NCBI GenBank assembly: GCA_038243995.1
Contig: JBBRTV010000028.1
Location: forward strand, 1-64,000
Origin: Scleromatobacter sp038243995
GTDB taxonomy: Bacteria; Pseudomonadota; Gammaproteobacteria; Burkholderiales; Burkholderiaceae_C
Length of the DNA stretch: 64,000 nucleotides
Direction of reading: 5' to 3'
Shown here: one piece after another, positions 17,539 through 26,216 of the stretch
Position numbering within the stretch: position 1 is the stretch's first letter
How the letters are laid out: each line of letters opens with the position of its first letter
Notes under the pieces: model-generated
What the model was told of the DNA's origin: nothing
What the model saw: only the letters and a program-made list of their open reading frames with translations
Database searches by the model: none
Position numbers and translations under genes: made by a program

Positions 17539-18171
17539 ATGATAAGAATTCTGGTGGCAGATGATCACGCGGTGGTGCGACACGGCCTGCGGCAGGTCAT
17601 CTCGCTCGAGGAAGACCTGAGCGTGGTGGCCGAGGCCAAGACGGCCTGGGAGACGATGGAGCGCGTGCGGGAGGGCGGTTTCGACGTCCTGCTGCTCGAC
17701 ATGAGCATGCCGGGTCCGAGTGGCCTGGACCTGATCCGGCGCGTCAAGGCCGAGGCCCCTCAGATTCCGGTGCTGGTGCTGTCGATGCACGCCGACTCGC
17801 AGATCGCGTCGCGTGCGATCAAGGCAGGCGCGAGCGGCTACCTGACGAAGGACAGCGAGCCCGAAGTGCTCGTCGAGGCCATCCGGTGCGTGAGCCGGGG
17901 GGCGAACTTCATCGACTCCGCGCTGGCGACCCGGATGATCTTCAATCCGGTTTCCGCGAAAGCGGAAGAGGCGAGTGGGGGGTTGACCGATCGTGAATAC
18001 CAGGTCTTCCTGGCGCTGGTGCAGGGGCGCAGCCTGGTCGATATCGCGCAAGAGCTGCACCTGTCCGCCAAGACGGTCAGCACCCACAAGTTCCGGCTGA
18101 TGCGCAAGCTAGGCCTGACCAGCATGAGCGAGCTGGTCCGGTATGCGGTGCGCCAGGGTCTCGTCGCGTAG
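17539..18171 (+). CDS. NarL/FixJ-family response regulator
   Basis: 210 residues. Receiver domain residues 1-120 with the acidic pair in VADDH, phospho-acceptor Asp54 (LLLDMSMPG), and the conserved Thr/Lys pair (LSMH and YLTKDSE). A LuxR-type helix-turn-helix occupies 145-205 (LTDREYQVFLALVQGRS, LSAKTVSTHKFRLMRKL). The ATG at 17539 is preceded by GAAGG about ten bases upstream and by no further domain sequence. It is divergent from the TonB receptor/HisKA_3 kinase operon and followed by another kinase gene 115 bases downstream. HisKA_3 kinases partner with exactly this regulator type, so the 11234 kinase is the likely cognate sensor. Confidence 0.93.
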   Translation: MIRILVADDHAVVRHGLRQVISLEEDLSVVAEAKTAWETMERVREGGFDVLLLDMSMPGPSGLDLIRRVKAEAPQIPVLVLSMHADSQIASRAIKAGASGYLTKDSEPEVLVEAIRCVSRGANFIDSALATRMIFNPVSAKAEEASGGLTDREYQVFLALVQGRSLVDIAQELHLSAKTVSTHKFRLMRKLGLTSMSELVRYAVRQGLVA

Positions 18172-18286
18172 CGTTGCAAAGATTGCGCCGCCTGCCATGC
18201 CGACTCCTCGCGCCACCAGGTTCGACCCCGCCCGGAATCCGCTGCCGCGGACGGATCGCTCATTTGACCTCAAGGAGAAACGTGCG

Positions 18287-20038
18287 ATGCGATTCGACAG
18301 GCGACCGGGTTCCAGGGGTGGGCGCATCAAGCCCGGTGCGACGCGGATCGCGGTCGCATCGCGCAGCGGCCGCCCGGGAGTGCTGCGACAGGCGCGCGAA
18401 TTCCACGCGATCGCGCAGCATTCGCAGGATCTCATCGCCCGCTTCGACGCGCGGAGTCGCCTGGTCTACGCGAACCCGCGGGTCGAACAGACGCTGGACG
18501 CCGGGTTCGAGAAGCTCGTCGGGAAGATGCCGGCGGAGATCACCTTTCTCGGCCACAAGGGCATGCACGAATGCGCAAGGCTGGTGCGGCAGGTGCTCGC
18601 GAGCGGGAGACCGTCGGAGACCGAGTTGTCCGGCCGCTGCCGGACGGGCACGTACCGCACCTTCCACCTGCGCGTGCTCCCGGAGCGCGAGGAGGCGGGC
18701 GACATCGCTGGCGCGACGCTCATCGGGCGCGACATCTCCGAGCTGAAGCAGGCCCGCCAGACGCTGCTTCGTTGCCGGCAGGAGTTTCGTGCGCTCGCGG
18801 ACAACTCCCCGGATCTGATCGTTCGTCACGGCCGGTGCGGCGAGCTGTTGTACGTCAATTTCGCACTCGCGCGGCTGCTGTCGCGGCCGGGCGGCGAGGG
18901 CTCGGCGCCCGATCGGGACTGGTCGTTCATGGCGGACATCGCGCGGTATCGGGCGCTGCTCGCGCACGTGCTGGCCACGGGCGAGACGCAACTTGAGGTA
19001 CTGGAATTCTTCCGCCACGACGGCAGCTGCGGATGGCTGGATCTGCGCATGTGCGCCGAATGCGGCGAGGACGATCGCGTCGTCTCCGTACTCGCGATCT
19101 CGAGAGACATCACGGAGCTGGTGACGCAGCGCGAGGGGCTCGAAGAGCAGGTACTCAAGCGCACGGCGGACCTGCAGTCGGCCATCCAGAAAGCCAACGC
19201 CGCCAATCGAGCGAAGACCGATTTCCTCGCTGTCATGAGCCACGAGATCCGCACGCCCCTCAACGGCGTGATCGGCATGACGCAACTGCTGGCCACGACC
19301 CGGCTGGACGAGCGCCAGCAGCGCTTCGTCGAGGCGGCGAGCGTGTCGGGGCAGCATCTGCTTGCGCTGCTGGGCGACGTCCTCGATCTCGCCAAGTTCG
19401 AAGCCGGAGCCATCCATCTCGAAAGCCGATCCATCGACGTGCGCCAGCTCATGTCCGAGGCCATGGCACCGTTCGTCGGCACGGCTGCGGTCAAGGGCAT
19501 CGCCATGCGTGTGGAGATCGGGCCCGGAGTGCCGGCCAGCTTCTTCGGCGACCCGCTACGGATGCGCCAGATTCTCGTGAACCTGATCAGCAACGCGGTC
19601 AAGTTCACGCACGGCGGTCACATATCAATCCGGGCGTGCCGGGCTTCGTGTGCCGACGGCGCGACCGCGGCGGTGCGCTTCGAGGTGGAGGACACCGGCA
19701 TCGGCATCCGTCCAGAGGCGCTGGCGCACATCTTCGAGGCCTTTACGCAGGCGGAGAGTTCCACCGCCAGACGCTATGGTGGAACCGGCCTCGGCCTCGC
19801 GATCAATGCGCGGCTCGTGCGCCTGATGGGCGGCGACCTGGCCGTCGACAGCGAGCCGGGACGCGGATCGCGGTTCCACTTCGACCTGCGCGTCGATTCG
19901 GCCGACGAGCCCGGCGCGGCGGTCGATGGCGCCGATCGCAACGGCCTGGCCCCGCACCCGCCCTCGATCGCCTCTGCAGGGCCCGGGTCACCGTGGACAT
20001 CGCCCGGGACCGCGCCCGCCGACGTCAACTCGCAGTGA
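18287..20038 (+). CDS. Cytoplasmic PAS-PAS histidine kinase
   Basis: 583 residues without signal peptide or transmembrane segment. Two PAS domains (about 40-165, FHAIAQHSQDLIARFDARSR; and 170-290, FRALADNSPDLIVRH) precede a coiled coil and HisKA with His319 (VMSHEIRTPLNGVIGM). The HATPase has NLISNAVKFTH, EDTGIGI and YGGTGLGLAI. The start is set by AAGGAG nine bases upstream of the ATG. This HisKA type usually carries C-terminal receiver domains, but here the protein ends in a Pro/Gly/Ala-rich tail after the ATPase and overlaps the convergent ligase gene by 14 bases, so a former receiver may have been lost. Its partner is not evident; the 17539 regulator is upstream in the same direction. Confidence 0.9.
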   Translation: MRFDRRPGSRGGRIKPGATRIAVASRSGRPGVLRQAREFHAIAQHSQDLIARFDARSRLVYANPRVEQTLDAGFEKLVGKMPAEITFLGHKGMHECARLVRQVLASGRPSETELSGRCRTGTYRTFHLRVLPEREEAGDIAGATLIGRDISELKQARQTLLRCRQEFRALADNSPDLIVRHGRCGELLYVNFALARLLSRPGGEGSAPDRDWSFMADIARYRALLAHVLATGETQLEVLEFFRHDGSCGWLDLRMCAECGEDDRVVSVLAISRDITELVTQREGLEEQVLKRTADLQSAIQKANAANRAKTDFLAVMSHEIRTPLNGVIGMTQLLATTRLDERQQRFVEAASVSGQHLLALLGDVLDLAKFEAGAIHLESRSIDVRQLMSEAMAPFVGTAAVKGIAMRVEIGPGVPASFFGDPLRMRQILVNLISNAVKFTHGGHISIRACRASCADGATAAVRFEVEDTGIGIRPEALAHIFEAFTQAESSTARRYGGTGLGLAINARLVRLMGGDLAVDSEPGRGSRFHFDLRVDSADEPGAAVDGADRNGLAPHPPSIASAGPGSPWTSPGTAPADVNSQ

Positions 20039-21887
20039 CCTGTGTCTCGAACACGTAGGCGGCGAGCGCCTGCTCGACGGCCGGCACCGCCGATCGCGCG
20101 GCCGCGGGCAGTACCACGCGGACGCGCATGCCGTGCGGACCGCCCTCGCTCGCCTGCACCTGCGCGTCGGGCTGCGCCAGCTGCTCGCGCAGCACCTGCG
20201 TCACCAGGCGCGCCGCGGCGTCGCACCGCAACTGCGGCTTGTAGATCTTGCCCACCGTCGTGAGCGGGATGCCGTCGACGATGTGGATGCGCTTCGGCCA
20301 GGCGGGTCGTTCGCCGATCGTGCGCTGCGCATGCGCCTGCAGTTCGTGCTCGGTGACACGGGCGCCCGGCCTCAGCACCACGTAGCAGACGGGGAGCTCG
20401 CCGGCATAGGCGTCAGGCATGCCCACGGCGGCGGCGAGGGCCACCGCCTCATGCGTCGCCATCGCGCTTTCTATCATCAGGGGGTCGATGTTGTGGCCGC
20501 CGCGGATGATCAGGTCTTTATGGCGCCCGGCGATGTGGATGCGGCCGTGCTCGTCGGTGTAGCCCAGGTCGCCGGTGCGCAGGACGCCGTCCTCGAAGAC
20601 GCCCGCGTCGTGGTGCGGGTCGCGGTAGCCCGGCGACACGTGCGGACCGCGCACGGTGATCGTGCCGATTTCGTTCGCCTCGCACAGCGACCCGAGGACG
20701 CCCGCGGCATCGATCCGGCGCACCTCCACCCGCGTATAGGGCAGGGCCCAGCCGACCGAGCCGACGCCCCCCGCTCCGGCGATGGGGTCGACGGCGATCA
20801 GGCCGGACGCCTCGGTCATGCCGTAGACCTCGAACAGGCCGCGGCCGGTCACCTGCCTGAAGCGCTCGCCCACGGCCGCCGGCAGCGACGCGGCACCGCA
20901 GAATCCGGCGCGCACGGCGCCGAGATCGGCGCCTGCCAGCGGCACGTCGAGGACGGCGACCATCGACGTGGGAACGGCGCCGACCAGCGTGGCCCGGTGC
21001 TGGTCGACCAGGCGCCAGAAGCCCTGCACCATCGCCGGATTGCGCAGCCCGCCGGGCGACAAGACCAGCAGGCCGGTGCCGGCCATGAAAGTGCTGAGGG
21101 CGCAGAAGACGGTGCCGCCGACATGGAACAGCGGCAGGGTGGCGGTCAGCATGTCGGTGGGGCGCATGTCGCCCAGCAGTGCGCCGCCCAATGCCGCGAC
21201 GAGCTGGCTGCGATGCGTGAGCGTCACGAGCCTGGGCGCGCCGGTCGTGCCGCCGGTGTGGAAATAGGCGGCCACGTCGTCGTCGCGACCGGGCTCGCCG
21301 AACACGAGACGATCGTCGGGCTGGGCCAGCAGCGCGGCGTGGAAGTCGAGCACGCCGTCCTCGAGCGGCGTGCCGGGCGCGGCCACGCGCAGCAGCGTCA
21401 GGCCCGGCACCCGCTCGCGCAGGGCCAGCGCCTTCTGCCAGATGTCGAGCACGGGGTGCGGGCCGAGCGCGACGAGGATGCGCGCGCCGGAGGCCTGGAG
21501 CAGCCCGGCGATGTGATCGGGCTGCAACAGGAAGTTGATCGGCACCGCATAGCCTGCGGTCTCGGCGCCCCACAGCGCGGCATGGGTCTCGACCAGGCTG
21601 GGCAGCATGTAGGCCACGCCGGGGCGTGCGCCGCCCAGGGTCGCGAACAGGTTGGCCGCGCGCCGCACCAGGCCGAGCAGCGCGCCGTAGCTGACGCGGC
21701 GGGGTTGCTCGTCGGGCGCGCCCGTCGTCAGGTGGGTGAACACGATGCGCTCGGGCCAACGCGCGGCCGCGGCGACGAACACGTCGAACACGCTGCGTTC
21801 GGGCAGGCGCTGGGCCAGCGTCATCTCGGCCTCGATGCGCGCCAGGTCGTCGCGGTCGCGAACCGGGATCCCGGTCAGGAAAGCCAT
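20025..21887 (-). CDS. AMP-forming acyl-CoA synthetase
   Basis: 620 residues of the ANL adenylate-forming superfamily. It activates a carboxylic acid with ATP and transfers it to CoA. The P-loop-like A3 motif reads FHTGGTTGAPRLVTLTH, with Arg in place of the usual Lys; A5 is FEVYGMTEASG, A7 RTGDLGY, A8 HIAGRHKDLIIRGGHNI, and the catalytic A10 lysine is in LTTVGKIYKP. The last ~60 residues extend beyond the normal C-terminal domain. The start ATG has GGAGA upstream (CCGGAGACAGCAGC). The substrate is not predictable from these motifs; the gene stands alone between a kinase and a barrel-like protein. Confidence 0.9.
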   Translation of the reverse strand: MAFLTGIPVRDRDDLARIEAEMTLAQRLPERSVFDVFVAAAARWPERIVFTHLTTGAPDEQPRRVSYGALLGLVRRAANLFATLGGARPGVAYMLPSLVETHAALWGAETAGYAVPINFLLQPDHIAGLLQASGARILVALGPHPVLDIWQKALALRERVPGLTLLRVAAPGTPLEDGVLDFHAALLAQPDDRLVFGEPGRDDDVAAYFHTGGTTGAPRLVTLTHRSQLVAALGGALLGDMRPTDMLTATLPLFHVGGTVFCALSTFMAGTGLLVLSPGGLRNPAMVQGFWRLVDQHRATLVGAVPTSMVAVLDVPLAGADLGAVRAGFCGAASLPAAVGERFRQVTGRGLFEVYGMTEASGLIAVDPIAGAGGVGSVGWALPYTRVEVRRIDAAGVLGSLCEANEIGTITVRGPHVSPGYRDPHHDAGVFEDGVLRTGDLGYTDEHGRIHIAGRHKDLIIRGGHNIDPLMIESAMATHEAVALAAAVGMPDAYAGELPVCYVVLRPGARVTEHELQAHAQRTIGERPAWPKRIHIVDGIPLTTVGKIYKPQLRCDAAARLVTQVLREQLAQPDAQVQASEGGPHGMRVRVVLPAAARSAVPAVEQALAAYVFETQVTAS

Positions 21888-22331
21888 GCTGCTGTCTCCG
21901 GACGATGCGTAGCGGACGACATTACTCGCGCGGTGGAGGGTCGTGAACGCAGGTCAACCCGCAGGCGCGCCGATCGCGATGGAATTCGGGGTCGCGGCGC
22001 CCGGCCGCGGCGGACGTCACGCGATCAGCGCGCGGATCACGCCCCTGTGCCACCCGCCTGGCGCCGAGCCGCTGCCCGGCGCCGGGCAGATGCGCGGATT
22101 CCGTTGGGTCACCGGGCGACCCGGTCGAAGGCGTGGGGCGAACCGACCCTGTCATCCGAGCCACGGGGCGACCGGTCTGCGCGGCCCGTCATTGAGATGC
22201 CGCAAGAAAGCCGTCGATTCGCTCGCCTGCCGGCGAACCCGCGGACGTCTTTGCTGGCATCCTCCGTCTTGAAGGGCGGCTCGACGGTCATCGTCGGTGA
22301 CCGGGTCCGGCCCCACGGAGAGGGCGTCCCA
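21888..22331. other. Intergenic region between divergent ligase and barrel-like gene
   Basis: 444 bases with no motif-bearing frame. It must contain promoters for both divergent genes, but no convincing consensus elements or operator symmetry were seen. Confidence 0.4.
22317..22324 (+). promoter_or_regulatory. Ribosome binding site deciding a TTG start
   Basis: GGAGAGGG lies seven bases before TTG at 22332. No ATG or GTG in this frame upstream has comparable spacing, and the next in-frame ATG (22371) would truncate the signal peptide. Confidence 0.5.
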
Positions 22332-23339
22332 TTGGCGTGCAGGTTCGGGCTGACGGGTCTCGCTGGAACGATGCTGGCCGCGTTCGGCGCTTGCGCAGCC
22401 GCACCGGCGAGCGGGCAGGAGACCCCCGCGTCGCAGTCGAGCTCGCCGGACGCCGTCGGCGCGGTCGCGTCTTCGTCGGCCGCCGGGTCGGCCTTCGAAT
22501 CGACGCGTCGCGCAGTGCGCTCGACCACCGAATGGCTGGCGCGCGGCGTGGACGGCTGGTTCGGCGACAAGCCGTTTTCGGACGGCGGCAAGGTGACCGA
22601 CGGCGAGATCGGCCTGAGCGTCCTCGATCGCCAGCACGAGTCGCCGGACGTCACCCTGCGCTTCAACGCCCGCATGCGCCTGCCCAATATCGAGGAGCAC
22701 ACCTATCTGTTCCTGGGGCGCGACGACAGGCGCGAGGTCGTCACCGATACGCCGGAAGCGCTCTCGCGCCAGCAACTGCTGCTGCGCGACAACGCCGCCG
22801 ACCGCTCGTTCTTCGCCGGGCTCGGCTTTCCTCTCCTGAGCGAAGTCTTGCAGGCCCGGGTCGGCCTGCGCGGCGGCTTGAAGCCGTATGCGCAGGTGCG
22901 CTACGACAAGCCCTGGCAGCTCGGTGTCGACGATGGGCTCGACGTTCGCGAGACGCTTTTCTGGACGCTGGACGACCACCTCGGCTCGACCACGGCGGTG
23001 TCGGTCGAACACACCTTCACGCCGTCGCTGACCGGTCGCTGGCTCAGCGCGGCGACGATCACGCAAAGCTCGAAGGTGTTCGAGTGGACGAGCGCCGTCG
23101 GGGCCTACAAGTCGTTCGGCGACCAGCGCCTGCTTTCGCTCGAAGCGCTGTTCGGCGGCCTCCAGGGGCTGGGCGTCGCCGTCCCCGACCGCGGCCTGCA
23201 AGTGAAGTGGGCGCAGCCCGTGCACGCGGACTGGGTGATCGGCGAGATCCTCGTCGGCCGCTTCTGGTCGCGCGGGGATGTGCCGAGCGAGCACGTGCGC
23301 GCGTGGGGTGCGGGCCTGGGCGTGAGGATGATGTTCTAG
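22332..23339 (+). CDS. Putative outer-membrane beta-barrel protein
   Basis: 335 residues, family not recognised. A signal-like start (GLAGTMLAAFGACAAAPASG) precedes a Ser/Ala-rich linker and a folded part of alternating strands: VTLRFNARMRLP, QARVGLRGGLKPYAQVRYDK, STTAVSVEHTFTPSLTGRW, QVKWAQPVHADWVIGEILVG, ending AGLGVRMMF. The terminal Phe and the amphipathic strand periodicity are typical of barrels inserted by BAM. About 12 strands could fit. The start is uncertain: TTG at 22332 is preferred for its ribosome binding site. It is a single gene converging on the metallo-hydrolase-fold gene 42 bases away. Confidence 0.75.
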   Translation: MACRFGLTGLAGTMLAAFGACAAAPASGQETPASQSSSPDAVGAVASSSAAGSAFESTRRAVRSTTEWLARGVDGWFGDKPFSDGGKVTDGEIGLSVLDRQHESPDVTLRFNARMRLPNIEEHTYLFLGRDDRREVVTDTPEALSRQQLLLRDNAADRSFFAGLGFPLLSEVLQARVGLRGGLKPYAQVRYDKPWQLGVDDGLDVRETLFWTLDDHLGSTTAVSVEHTFTPSLTGRWLSAATITQSSKVFEWTSAVGAYKSFGDQRLLSLEALFGGLQGLGVAVPDRGLQVKWAQPVHADWVIGEILVGRFWSRGDVPSEHVRAWGAGLGVRMMF

Positions 23340-23381
23340 CGGGACCGTCGGCGCGGGCTGAACGCGGCCGCCCGTCCGCGG

Positions 23382-24317
23382 TCAGCGCCCCGGCGAGACT
23401 TCCGCATAGAAGCGGTGCAGCGGCGCGCCGCTGAAATCGAACTGCCAGCCCGGGTCGTCCGTGCGGAGTCGCGCCATCAGATCCTCCTCGGCGACGCCCT
23501 GCTTCACGAGCGCGCTCGCCCGCTCGACCAGCGTGTCCAGTCTGGCCTTGAACGCTTCCAGTTCGGCCCGGCCCACCACCGGCCCCCTGGCAGGAACCAC
23601 CACGTCGACATCCAGCTTCAGGATGCGTTCGAGTACCGCTCCCCAGCCTGCCAGGCTGCCGCCGTTCGCGAAGTCCGGCACGGGAGTGCCGGCGCTGAAC
23701 AGATTGCCGACGGCGACGACTTTCAGGTCGGGGAAGACCACCACGGTGTCGCCGTCGGTGTGGGCGTTGCCGAGGTGGGAGAGCTCGACGTCGACGCCGC
23801 CCAGGTGGATCGAGTAGTCGCGCTCGTAGCCGACGAAGGGCGGCACGATGGCGCCGTTCGCCGAGAGGGCGCCAGGAAGCCTGCGCAGTGCGCGTGCCTG
23901 GGCGACGATGGGAATGCGCGCGGCCGCGAACTGCGCGTCGGTTCCGGAATGTTCGGCGTGGTGATCGGTGAGCACCAGCACCCGGACGGGCAGTTCCGCG
24001 AACTTCGAGAGCTTGCCCACCTGTGCCATCAGGGCCTTGTAGTCGCCGGGCCGCTGCCCGTCGACGAGCACCAGGCCGGCCGCGCTGAATCGCAGCAGGG
24101 AGTTGCCGCCGCCGCCGCTGATCAGGTAGAGGCCGTTGCGGACCTGGCTCGCCACCATCGGCGCGGGCTTCGCGTCCGCGCGCGGCAGGTCCTGCGCCGC
24201 AGCCACCATCCACAGCCCCAGCGCGAGCCAGCCCGCCGCGAGCCGGCGCCCGAGCCGGAGCGTCGGCGTGCGAGGAGGTGCGCGCGACTCGACGCCCGCC
24301 CCGTCGCTATTTCCCAT
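23382..24317 (-). CDS. Metallo-beta-lactamase-fold protein lacking metal ligands
   Basis: 311 residues. A membrane/signal segment (AAGWLALGLWMVAAA, ~27-41) precedes an MBL-fold domain. The usual THxHxDH motif reads TDHHAEHSG (117-125): the first His is Asp118 and the Asp is Glu122. His186 remains in GNAHTDGD, but the bridging Asp of the GD motif is Asn205 (VAVGNLF), and the final His of PGHG is Arg244 (VPARGP). Four of the expected ligands are therefore changed, so di-zinc hydrolysis is unlikely. It overlaps the preceding PQQ-propeller gene by 11 bases and is surely co-transcribed with it. MBL-fold partners of periplasmic quinoproteins are known ('quinoprotein relay' proteins); this could be a degenerate relative acting as a scaffold. 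Confidence 0.85.
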   Translation of the reverse strand: MGNSDGAGVESRAPPRTPTLRLGRRLAAGWLALGLWMVAAAQDLPRADAKPAPMVASQVRNGLYLISGGGGNSLLRFSAAGLVLVDGQRPGDYKALMAQVGKLSKFAELPVRVLVLTDHHAEHSGTDAQFAAARIPIVAQARALRRLPGALSANGAIVPPFVGYERDYSIHLGGVDVELSHLGNAHTDGDTVVVFPDLKVVAVGNLFSAGTPVPDFANGGSLAGWGAVLERILKLDVDVVVPARGPVVGRAELEAFKARLDTLVERASALVKQGVAEEDLMARLRTDDPGWQFDFSGAPLHRFYAEVSPGR

Positions 24318-25941
24318 GCGCCGCGAACGCGAAGAACTGGTTGTTGCCGGTGAAGCCGGGAATGCCCAGGTGCGCGTAGCCCGAGCCCCAGTAGACGACG
24401 CCGTCCACCAGCGTCGCGCCCGCGTTCACCGAGGATCCCGCGGCGAAGCTCCAGAGCGTCTGGCCGCTCGCCGCATCGAGCGCCAGCATCGTCGGCGCGG
24501 TCGCCGAGCCGGCCATCGACGGGGCGTAGACCACGTTTCCAGCGACGGTCAGCGGACCGAGCGCGATGGCGCCGTTCGGATCCCCCACCTGCCACAGGAT
24601 CGCCCCCGTCGCCGGATCCAGCGCGGCCCACGAGCCCGCGCTGCCGACCGGGGTCGGGATGCCGTAGAAGTTGGTGATCGACACGTAGATGCGATGCCCG
24701 TCGCTCGCCGATCCCCATTCCATGCCGCCGAGGGACGAGCCCGGGCCCACCTGCGTGTGCCAGATCTCCGCGCCGGTATCCGGGTTCATCGCGTAGTAGA
24801 TGCCGCTCTTCTGGCCGGCGCCGAGCAGGGTGGTCTCGCGGCCGTCGGCGCCGCGCCAGGTGACCAGGTTCGGGGCGGAAGCGAAGTCGTAGTCCGGGCC
24901 CGGACCGCTCGGGCAGTTGGTGAAGGGCGGCGTGAAGCAGGAGACGTTCCAGTCGTCGCTGCCGTCCGTCACGCCCGGCTGCGACCAGGTCACGAACTTG
25001 TGCGCCCACTTGATTGCGCCGGTCTGCAGGTCGAGCGACAGGACGGAGTCGACGTGGTTCGCGGGCGACGCGCAGTCCGCCGGCGTGCCGCCACCGGCGA
25101 TGCAGGCGACATAGGCCGGATCCGTCGGGTGGCTGTAGTTGTTGCCGGTGCTGGCGAAGACGGACTTGCGGCGCAGGTCCACCGCGAAGTTGCTGCTCCA
25201 GACGCCGCCGCCGGTGTAGCCGGGCGGAACGGTGTAGGTCTGCCACTGGATCTTGCCCGCGTTCCTGCCCTTGAGGTTGACGGCGACGACGCTGCCCCGG
25301 GCCTTGCAGCAGGGGAATCCGGGGACGAAGCCGGCGAGGCCTTCTTCGTTCGAGGCCACGCCGGTGTAGAGCATGCCGCCCGCCACCGCCGGCGAGGCGG
25401 TGATCATGGCGTAGGGGTCGGCGTCGGGCGATTCGAGCTGGGTCTTCCAGCGCAGGTTCCCGCTGCGCGCGTCGATCGCGAGGAGCCAGGCCCCTTCCTG
25501 CGTGCCGATGTAGACGACGCCCTCCGCGACGGCGGGGCTGGTGCGCGAATGCGTGTTCGCAGGCAGGCCGTAGTCGGACAACGGGTGCCCCCAGGCCTTG
25601 GTGCCCGTGCGCGTGTCGACGGCCCAGAGGTTGCCGCCCCAGTCGGGGAAGTAGGCGCGCCCATCGACGACCGCGGCGCGGGCCGACACGTCGCCGCCGG
25701 TCGTGAACGCCCACTTCTTCTCGAGCTTGTCGACGTGCTTCACGGCGCCCGCGCGCACGGAGGCGGTGTTCTGGAGGTTCTGTCCAAACATCGGCCAGCC
25801 GCCCTCCGATTCGCCCGCCGCGGGGGCCGTGTGGACCGCCATCAGCACCAGTGCCGGCAGCAGCGTGCCGGGAACGATGCCGAATCGTCGGACGCCGGGA
25901 ACGGCGCGCAGGGATGACAAGAAACGTGTGCTGGCGATCAT
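24307..25941 (-). CDS. PQQ-dependent dehydrogenase-like beta-propeller, periplasmic
   Basis: 544 residues. The signal peptide (PGTLLPALVLMAVHTAPAAG) precedes GGWPMFGQNLQNT and a series of PQQ-propeller repeats (AVDTRTGTKAWGHPLSDYG, AIDARSGNLRWKTQ, ALDPATGAILWQ, ALDAASGQTLWSF). Vicinal cysteines in GFPCCKARGSVVAV resemble those of polyvinyl-alcohol-dehydrogenase-type quinoproteins, which oxidise secondary alcohols. There is no CxxCH, so electrons would go to a separate cytochrome. The ATG at 25941 is set by GGAGGAG five bases upstream, in preference to the longer frame. It forms an operon with the MBL-fold gene. The substrate is unknown. Confidence 0.88.
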   Translation of the reverse strand: MIASTRFLSSLRAVPGVRRFGIVPGTLLPALVLMAVHTAPAAGESEGGWPMFGQNLQNTASVRAGAVKHVDKLEKKWAFTTGGDVSARAAVVDGRAYFPDWGGNLWAVDTRTGTKAWGHPLSDYGLPANTHSRTSPAVAEGVVYIGTQEGAWLLAIDARSGNLRWKTQLESPDADPYAMITASPAVAGGMLYTGVASNEEGLAGFVPGFPCCKARGSVVAVNLKGRNAGKIQWQTYTVPPGYTGGGVWSSNFAVDLRRKSVFASTGNNYSHPTDPAYVACIAGGGTPADCASPANHVDSVLSLDLQTGAIKWAHKFVTWSQPGVTDGSDDWNVSCFTPPFTNCPSGPGPDYDFASAPNLVTWRGADGRETTLLGAGQKSGIYYAMNPDTGAEIWHTQVGPGSSLGGMEWGSASDGHRIYVSITNFYGIPTPVGSAGSWAALDPATGAILWQVGDPNGAIALGPLTVAGNVVYAPSMAGSATAPTMLALDAASGQTLWSFAAGSSVNAGATLVDGVVYWGSGYAHLGIPGFTGNNQFFAFAAHGK

Positions 25942-25946
25942 GCGAA

Positions 25947-25953
25947 CTCCTCC
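25947..25953 (-). promoter_or_regulatory. Ribosome binding site GGAGGAG
   Basis: Perfect Shine-Dalgarno core five bases from the ATG at 25941; it decides against the start 57 codons further upstream in the same frame. Confidence 0.7.
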
Positions 25954-26216
25954 AGAGAGATGCTTGATTCTTCTCGCCGCAGCCGGTACGGATCCGCCTG
26001 CCTCCCTGGCGAGCAGGGGATGGGACTTGCCGACTCGCGCCACTGTCGGGCGCGTAGGGCGGGGCCGAGTATTGATCTGCCCGACAGCAGGTGCAAGAGA
26101 CAGTTGTCGCAAGGGGTATTCATGACTTCACCGGCGGCGCGCGCGGGTGCGAAGCTCACTCGAGCAATGAATTCATGGCCTTTGTGACTCGGGACTGCCC
26201 GATCGAAATCGTGCAT

